This document shows positions 14,576 through 18,159 of a stretch of 18,159 nt of DNA, piece by piece. Both the position numbers and the translations under genes were made by a program. The stretch's first letter is position 1. Every line of letters starts with the position of its first letter. Below the pieces are notes generated by a model. It had not been told where the DNA came from and did not search any database. It worked only from the letters and a program-made list of their open reading frames with translations. This stretch comes from Prevotella sp. CAG:891 (GTDB lineage Bacteria; Bacteroidota; Bacteroidia; Bacteroidales; Bacteroidaceae): NCBI GenBank assembly GCA_000437675.1, contig FR901771.1:1-18159 (forward strand). The letters run 5' to 3'.

Positions 14576-15334
14576 ATGAAAAAAATTGCTTTTATTACCG
14601 GCGCCACAAGCGGCATAGGGCAGGCTTGCGCCCAAAAGTTTGCCGCATCGGGCTATAACCTCATCATTAACGGACGAAACACCGACAAGTTGAACGAGAT
14701 GAGGGAAACACTGACCCAATCGGGCGTAGAGGTGCTGACCCTGCCGTTCGATGTGCGCGACCGCGAAGCTACCCGAAATGCCATAGAGTCGCTCGCCAAT
14801 CCCTGGAACCAAATTGATGTGCTGGTCAATAATGCCGGACTGGCCCTCGGACTTGATAAAGAATATGAAGGCGATTTCGAGGATTGGGACACGATGATTG
14901 ATACCAATATCAAGGGACTCCTCCATGTCACGCGTATGGTTGTGCCCGCCATGGTGGCACGTAACCGCGGCCATGTCATCAACATTGGTAGCGTTGCCGG
15001 TGATGCCGCCTACGCCAATGGCAATGTATATTGCGCCACCAAGGCTGCGGTGAAAACCATTACCGACGGACTGCGCATCGACCTGGCACATACCGCCGTG
15101 CGCGTCACCAATGTCAAACCCGGATTGGTCGAAACAAACTTCAGCGTCGTTCGTTTTCATGGCGATAAAGAACGCGCCGACAATGTGTACAAAGGCATTC
15201 AGCCGCTCACCGGCGACGACATTGCCGATGTGGTGCTGTACGCTGCCAATGCCCCCGAACATGTACAAATAGCCGAAGTGCTGGTGCTGGCAACGCATCA
15301 GGCCAATGGCAACACCATTGTGCGCGAAGCGTAA
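14576..15334 (+). CDS. YdfG-like short-chain dehydrogenase/reductase
   Basis: A 252-residue classical SDR, cytoplasmic and NADP-dependent by family. It shows the Rossmann motif TGATSGIG (8-15) followed by the Arg of INGRN (NADP preference), NNAG (85-88), and the catalytic triad S139 (NIGSVAG), Y152 and K156 (YCATK). Overall similarity is to E. coli YdfG, which oxidises 3-hydroxy acids and serine-type substrates, for example NNAGLALG, EDWDTMIDTN and AVRVTNVKPGLV. The true substrate is unknown. Start at 14576 was chosen from SDR homology (MKKIAFITG) and from the promoter position; the frame extends 30 codons upstream without SDR character. A decayed second copy lies 2.3 kb upstream, and a GNAT fragment follows 13 bp downstream. 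Confidence 0.92.
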   Translation: MKKIAFITGATSGIGQACAQKFAASGYNLIINGRNTDKLNEMRETLTQSGVEVLTLPFDVRDREATRNAIESLANPWNQIDVLVNNAGLALGLDKEYEGDFEDWDTMIDTNIKGLLHVTRMVVPAMVARNRGHVINIGSVAGDAAYANGNVYCATKAAVKTITDGLRIDLAHTAVRVTNVKPGLVETNFSVVRFHGDKERADNVYKGIQPLTGDDIADVVLYAANAPEHVQIAEVLVLATHQANGNTIVREA

Positions 15335-15347
15335 TAACTAAATGTGA

Positions 15348-15524
15348 AATGATGTAGGCACCGGCGATAGTGTGTCGACTATGACATTCTATCAACGCTG
15401 CGGTTTCACTTACGCGTACACCATTCCTGATTTTTTTACCCTACATTATGATCACCCGATTATTGAAGAAGGTCATTTGCTCAAGGATATGGTTTACTTT
15501 AAGCAGGTGTTCAAAATTATTTAA
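15348..15524 (+). pseudogene. C-terminal remnant of a GNAT-family N-acetyltransferase
   Basis: From 15348 this frame reads NDVGTGDS, VSTMTFYQRCGF, YAYTIPDFFTLHYDHPIIEE and GHLLKDMVYFKQVF. This is the typical C-terminal third of a GNAT acetyltransferase, including the acetyl-CoA-site segment GTGDS and the FYQRCGF strand. The acetyl-CoA-binding N-terminal part is absent and a TGA lies just upstream (15345-15347). An ATG at 15381 gives a 47-codon ORF, too short to be active. The reading frame ends inside the left end of element B, whose TAAG(C)AGGTG supplies the last codons and the TAA at 15522. It is probably a leftover of a gene that followed the SDR gene and was truncated. Confidence 0.8.
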
Positions 15525-15686
15525 TATAATTCTATCGAAGTATTTTTACTTTGCATTACCGTTCTTGCACCGCATTTGTTTGCCCTGCGCTCAGTCACAT
15601 AGCCCGCTATGCTCCTTCGCACAGAACAAACAACTACGGCACAATAACGCAATTCAAATGTAAAAATAATTTTGAACACCTACTTA
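15500..15686 (-). mobile_element. Element B: 187-bp MITE-like palindromic repeat, inverted relative to element A
   Basis: The left end is TAAGCAGGTGTTC (15500-15512) and the right end GAACACCTACTTA (15674-15686); the inverted repeat runs 23 bp with one mismatch. Reverse-complemented, B matches element A across both flanks (for example TACATTTGAATTGCGTTATT and ACTTCGATAGAATTATATT) and lacks A's extra middle. The core CAGTC, then the hairpin CATAGC / GCTATG, then CTCCTTC is at 15592-15618. No coding potential. It interrupts or abuts the GNAT remnant. A further AAGTAGGTG (15698-15706) follows its right end in inverted order, making a CACCTACTT / AAGTAGGTG hairpin. Confidence 0.78.
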
Positions 15687-15745
15687 CCAAGAATTTGAAG
15701 TAGGTGTAATCAGCATGAATTGTGCTCTTTCTGTATAGCATCCCC

Positions 15746-15788
15746 AAAAAGGTCGCGACCCAATCCAATGGAGGGTCGCGACCTTTTT
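15746..15788. terminator. Bidirectional rho-independent terminator
   Basis: AAAAAGGTCGCGACCC (15746-15761) and its exact reverse complement (15773-15788) form a 16-bp perfect stem with an 11-nt loop, with A- and T-runs at the two ends so that it works in both directions. It would stop transcription from the SDR/GNAT side before the region upstream of the antiterminator gene. Confidence 0.88.
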
Positions 15789-15982
15789 GTCTTTTTCGTA
15801 GCCTTTTTGTCAGCAAATTATTTCCGCCTGTCTGTATCTGAATACCTCCCTTTGTCTGAAATGTTAATGGCCTCTGTTCTTAAAAGGTAAAAACTATTTA
15901 AATTTATACGCATCTATGCCTTCGGCCCACCGAAGGTTTTAGCACCGAACAGCACCTTGTAAAATTTTACTCCGCGATTGTC

Positions 15983-16067
15983 GAAATTAGTTCCGAGCCA
16001 GTTTGAATTAGTTCCGACCTTGTTGAAATTAGTTCCGAGCTAGTTAAAATTAGTTCCGAGCTAGTTT
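15983..16067. repeat. Four tandem 20-22-bp repeats around AATTAGTTCCGA
   Basis: Units begin at 15983, 16005, 16025 and 16047, each containing AATTAGTTCCGA followed by GC(C/T)AGTT, or CTTGTT in unit two. Unit lengths are 22, 20, 22 and 21 bp. They are contiguous and lack unique spacers, so this is not a CRISPR array. Function unknown; possible protein-binding iterons or a variable-number tandem repeat. Confidence 0.85.
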
Positions 16068-16309
16068 GCACAAAATTGGAATTGCTGATAATCAGCGCGT
16101 TCAGAAACGTTACAAGGTTTGATTCCGCAACGCCCGTTCCGCTTCCAATTCAGCGACTAAGCCAACTGCTGCGTTTTAGCTTTGTTAGGAAATATGTGAA
16201 AGGTTTTGCAAGTTCTATAACGAATGGGGTGTTCCAATTGTTGCAAGGAGCGGGTTTTATTACACGCAGCTTGCGCGTTCACACTCTGTATTTAAGCTCT
16301 GAATTACTG

Positions 16310-16333
16310 CATGTTTTCTAAGAATAAAACATG
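16310..16333 (+). repeat. Left inverted site (IRL) of a candidate invertible promoter
   Basis: An 8-bp arm CATGTTTT, an 8-bp spacer CTAAGAAT (16318-16325) and the complementary arm AAAACATG. This arm-spacer-arm plan is that of a tyrosine-recombinase crossover site. A partner with the identical spacer in inverted orientation lies at 16488-16511. Confidence 0.6.
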
Positions 16334-16468
16334 TATCCGGCAGTATGTATTTGATTATCAGCAAATTACGGAAGATACGCACCCAAGTTTTGCGAAACAA
16401 ATCCCTATAAAATTCTAAGAACTTGGAAAATTCTTTGGCTGAAATGATAATGAATGCAAGAAAAACAC

Positions 16469-16476
16469 TACCTTTG
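16469..16476 (+). promoter_or_regulatory. Promoter -7 element inside the candidate invertible segment
   Basis: TACCTTTG matches TAnnTTTG exactly and reads toward the leader ORF and antiterminator gene. No TTTG lies at the standard -33 spacing (nearest TTTG at 16434-16437, 31 bp away). It lies between the two inverted sites, and I found no matching -7 box on the opposite strand of the segment. Confidence 0.6.
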
Positions 16477-16487
16477 CGTCATAAATG

Positions 16488-16511
16488 CGTGTCTTATTCT
16501 TAGAAGACACG
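16488..16511 (-). repeat. Right inverted site (IRR) of a candidate invertible promoter
   Basis: Arms CGTGTCTT and AAGACACG around the spacer ATTCTTAG (16496-16503), the exact reverse complement of the left spacer. Compared with the reversed left site 20 of 24 bases agree, and the four differences form two symmetric pairs that keep each palindrome intact. In the present orientation it would form a hairpin at the very 5' end of the transcript. Confidence 0.6.
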
Positions 16512-16545
16512 CTATAAACGGTACAAAAAACCAATTTTAGGTAGT

Positions 16546-16692
16546 ATGAAAAAGGTTGTAGTAGTTATGACCCCTTTATCCTGCGATAGAGAGGTCGACA
16601 GGAGATGCTGCACAAATAAAGCGCAGAACAGAACGGAAGCATTTGTTTTTACTTTACCCCTGCAGTCAGCTATATCACACCACATAAAGTAG
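16546..16692 (+). CDS. Short leader ORF upstream of the antiterminator gene
   Basis: A 48-codon frame starting MKKVVVVMTPLSCDREVDRR then CC, ending 10 bp before the next ATG. It begins about 70 bp after the -7 box. It has a basic/hydrophobic start but no clear signal peptide or family. The position suggests a leader peptide or small protein translated ahead of the NusG-like gene. It may be fortuitous: there is no conservation evidence here and the later half looks unremarkable. Confidence 0.35.
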   Translation: MKKVVVVMTPLSCDREVDRRCCTNKAQNRTEAFVFTLPLQSAISHHIK

Positions 16693-16702
16693 AAGAGAGT
16701 TT

Positions 16703-17821
16703 ATGACACTGGACAGTTCGAATTCTCATTTTACAGCCGACGAAATGAAGGGTATTCCATGCACTGAAAACCTTTCATTTCCAAAGGGCACAAGCATTCC
16801 TGAATCAGAAATTCATTCTGGCTCAGGAATAAAAACGTGCCCTGAAGTCAGCTCCGGTTTAGCCTCTCAAATCCTTGCCGACCCATGCACATCGTGGTCG
16901 TACATTTTTGTACACAATCAAAAAGTACGAGCCATTGAGAGCACGTTGCGCGACGATCAGTTAACCTTTTTCGTACACAAAACCATACGTTACGTACCCC
17001 GTCGCGGAAGGAACAACACCCTGCGCGAGGTAGTATCGCCCACCGTCAGCGGACTGGTGTTTCTGCAAGGCAGTCCGCAGAAGTTGCAAGCCTATTTAGA
17101 TGAAAAAATCCCCGGTTACAAACTTTGTAAAAATTGCAGTACCGGACGTGTAGCCACCATACCCTGCAGTCAGATGGAGCCTTTCATGCGCATAGCCGAA
17201 ACCGACCCCGACCGCATCCGCTTTTTGCTGCGTCCTTTCGTTTACTATGCCCTGAACCGCACCCTGCTGCGCATTACCACCGGCGAATATGCCGGACTCG
17301 AAGGTTACGTTATCCGCATAGCCCGCGACCGCAAGTTAGTGATGGACGTAGGCGGCATGAGCATTGCCATATCCGGCATTCATGCCGAACGCTTTGAAGA
17401 AGTCGACAAATCTCCCGTCGCCCCCTCATCGCCCGCCTTTTACCAGCGCAACCTTCACGAACGCAACGCCTTTGTCGACCGTTATTTTCATCCCGTCCGC
17501 ACCCCCCAGGAAGTCACCGCTCAAACTGAAAACATCGAAATGCTTCGTCGTCAAACCCTCTCGGACGTACTCCGTAAGAAGTTAGACACGAAAGACGCCC
17601 TCGAAATTTTCAGTTTCATCATCGAAGAAATCGGCTATTACTACGCCCCCTTCCTCGACCATTTCAAAGACAATCTCCATCCCATCCTCGAAGCCGGAAA
17701 AAAAGTATTCCAAGAACTTTCCCACCTCATTTCCACACTCCCCGCCACCGACGATTCTCGCCAACGCAGCGAATCTGCCTACGACGAACTCCGCACAAAC
17801 TATGGGTATTTGTTTGAATAG
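16703..17821 (+). CDS. NusG/UpxY-family transcription antiterminator with long N- and C-terminal extensions
   Basis: A 372-residue specialised NusG paralogue that should bind RNA polymerase and let it read through a long downstream operon. Residues 1-62 are Ser/Pro-rich and probably disordered. About 65-165 form the NGN domain (SWSYIFVHNQKVRAIE, FVHKTIRYVPRRG, SGLVFLQGS). About 188-233 form the KOW domain (LRITTGEYAGLEGYVIRI, RDRKLVMDVGG, IHAERF). Residues 240-372 are an extra, mostly helical C-terminal region. Usual UpxY proteins are about 170-180 residues, so this one is roughly double. UpxY genes normally open capsule or exopolysaccharide loci, which fits a locus continuing to the right. 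The A/G-rich AGAAGAGAG precedes the ATG. Control by the inverted sites and promoter upstream is proposed. Confidence 0.85.
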   Translation: MTLDSSNSHFTADEMKGIPCTENLSFPKGTSIPESEIHSGSGIKTCPEVSSGLASQILADPCTSWSYIFVHNQKVRAIESTLRDDQLTFFVHKTIRYVPRRGRNNTLREVVSPTVSGLVFLQGSPQKLQAYLDEKIPGYKLCKNCSTGRVATIPCSQMEPFMRIAETDPDRIRFLLRPFVYYALNRTLLRITTGEYAGLEGYVIRIARDRKLVMDVGGMSIAISGIHAERFEEVDKSPVAPSSPAFYQRNLHERNAFVDRYFHPVRTPQEVTAQTENIEMLRRQTLSDVLRKKLDTKDALEIFSFIIEEIGYYYAPFLDHFKDNLHPILEAGKKVFQELSHLISTLPATDDSRQRSESAYDELRTNYGYLFE

Positions 17822-17953
17822 GGGAGTACTTCTTGGCCTCTCCATTATAACTGATGCAAATTACCATTCAAATAGCACGTGTTATAACGTTCCTGATTTC
17901 TACAAGATAAAAGAGTAATCGCTTTATTATCTGATCTATTAAAAAAGAATTAT

Positions 17954-18159
17954 ATGTCAACCGACCCGCGAGATCAAATCATTGCGCATCTGATAGCACA
18001 GCACGAAAGCCAGCGTTCTGATTTACGTGCGATGCGTGCAGTGTATGACGATATGAAGGAATTGTTGGTCAAAAGGAAAGCCGAATTGGCCAAAATGAAC
18101 GATGAGTTGAAAGATATGCATGTGGAGATAAATACCATTTGTGCTGAAATTCATCAGGA
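17954..18159 (+). CDS. Coiled-coil protein, N-terminal part only
   Basis: Open from ATG 17954 to the right edge (68 codons). It begins MSTDPRDQIIAHLIAQHESQ and continues as a charged heptad-like helix (DLRAMRAVYDDMKELLVKRK, then AELAKMNDELKDMHVEINTI), so a coiled coil is likely. No signal peptide. The A-rich AAAAAAGAATTAT precedes the start. Such N-termini occur in IS66-type transposases and in several unrelated families, so the function is left open. It lies 132 bp after the antiterminator gene, and that gap shows no terminator. Confidence 0.6.
   Translation, partial: MSTDPRDQIIAHLIAQHESQRSDLRAMRAVYDDMKELLVKRKAELAKMNDELKDMHVEINTICAEIHQ

Larger units (their letters stand above)
15687..16309. 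other. Long non-coding stretch before the inverted sites
   Basis: No supportable gene was seen in these 623 bp; an 81-codon plus-strand frame (16076-16321) has no protein character. The contents are the terminator hairpin at 15746-15788, a smaller hairpin CCTTCGG / CCGAAGG at 15919-15936 followed by TTTT, the tandem repeats at 15983-16067, and the palindrome GCTGATAATCAGC at 16084-16096. Confidence 0.6.

Noticed and set aside
15983..16067. CRISPR-like array
   Set aside because: The repeats are directly adjacent without unique spacers and there are no cas genes.
16076..16321. 81-codon plus-strand ORF before the switch
   Set aside because: No motif, no start signal, and it ends inside the left inverted site.
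16415..16421. Third copy of the switch spacer (CTAAGAA)
   Set aside because: It lacks palindromic arms and the last spacer base, so it is probably chance.

Overview
The window looks like a Bacteroidales chromosome, most likely Prevotellaceae-like. The grounds are near-exact Bacteroidetes promoters (TTTG, 20 bp, TAnnTTTG) before the citrate lyase genes and before an SDR gene, the general lack of Shine-Dalgarno sequences, a NusG/UpxY-type antiterminator, and a eukaryote-type NADP isocitrate dehydrogenase. No rRNA, tRNA or CRISPR array was seen.

Left block (1-11636, all minus strand). A secreted Thr/Pro/Glu-rich protein runs off the left edge. Next come icd and an aconitase-family hydratase, then the citrate lyase set, transcribed as citD, citE, citF (in two pieces), citX and a citC-citG fusion. 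Citrate lyase splits citrate into acetate and oxaloacetate. The aconitase-family enzyme and isocitrate dehydrogenase would take citrate to 2-oxoglutarate, so this is a compact citrate branch point. No citrate transporter or citrate synthase is present. citF is broken by a 32-bp tandem duplication that leaves two ORFs overlapping at GTGA. An orphan TrkH/KtrB potassium transporter lies upstream of the cit promoter, behind a strong terminator.

Middle block (11698-15686, genes on plus). Two copies of one small palindromic element, A and B, lie in opposite orientation around about 3.5 kb. That segment holds a decayed SDR copy, a small Cys-rich protein coupled to an MBL-fold hydrolase, a secreted HExxH metallopeptidase, an intact YdfG-like SDR and the C-terminal remnant of a GNAT acetyltransferase. 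A diverged relative, C, lies inside the cit operon between citF and citX. All three share the end motif TAAG(C/T)AGGTGTT and a hairpin core. The core stem shows compensatory base changes between B and C.

Right block (15687-18159). About 850 bp without a convincing gene carries a strong terminator hairpin, four tandem 20-22-bp repeats, and two inverted 24-bp sites built as 8-bp palindromic arms around an identical 8-bp spacer. The sites flank a promoter -7 element that points at a leader ORF and an unusually long NusG/UpxY-like antiterminator. I read this as a candidate invertible (phase-variable) promoter, probably at the start of a surface-polysaccharide locus that continues past the window. 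It is the most interesting feature here, followed by the element family and the split citF.
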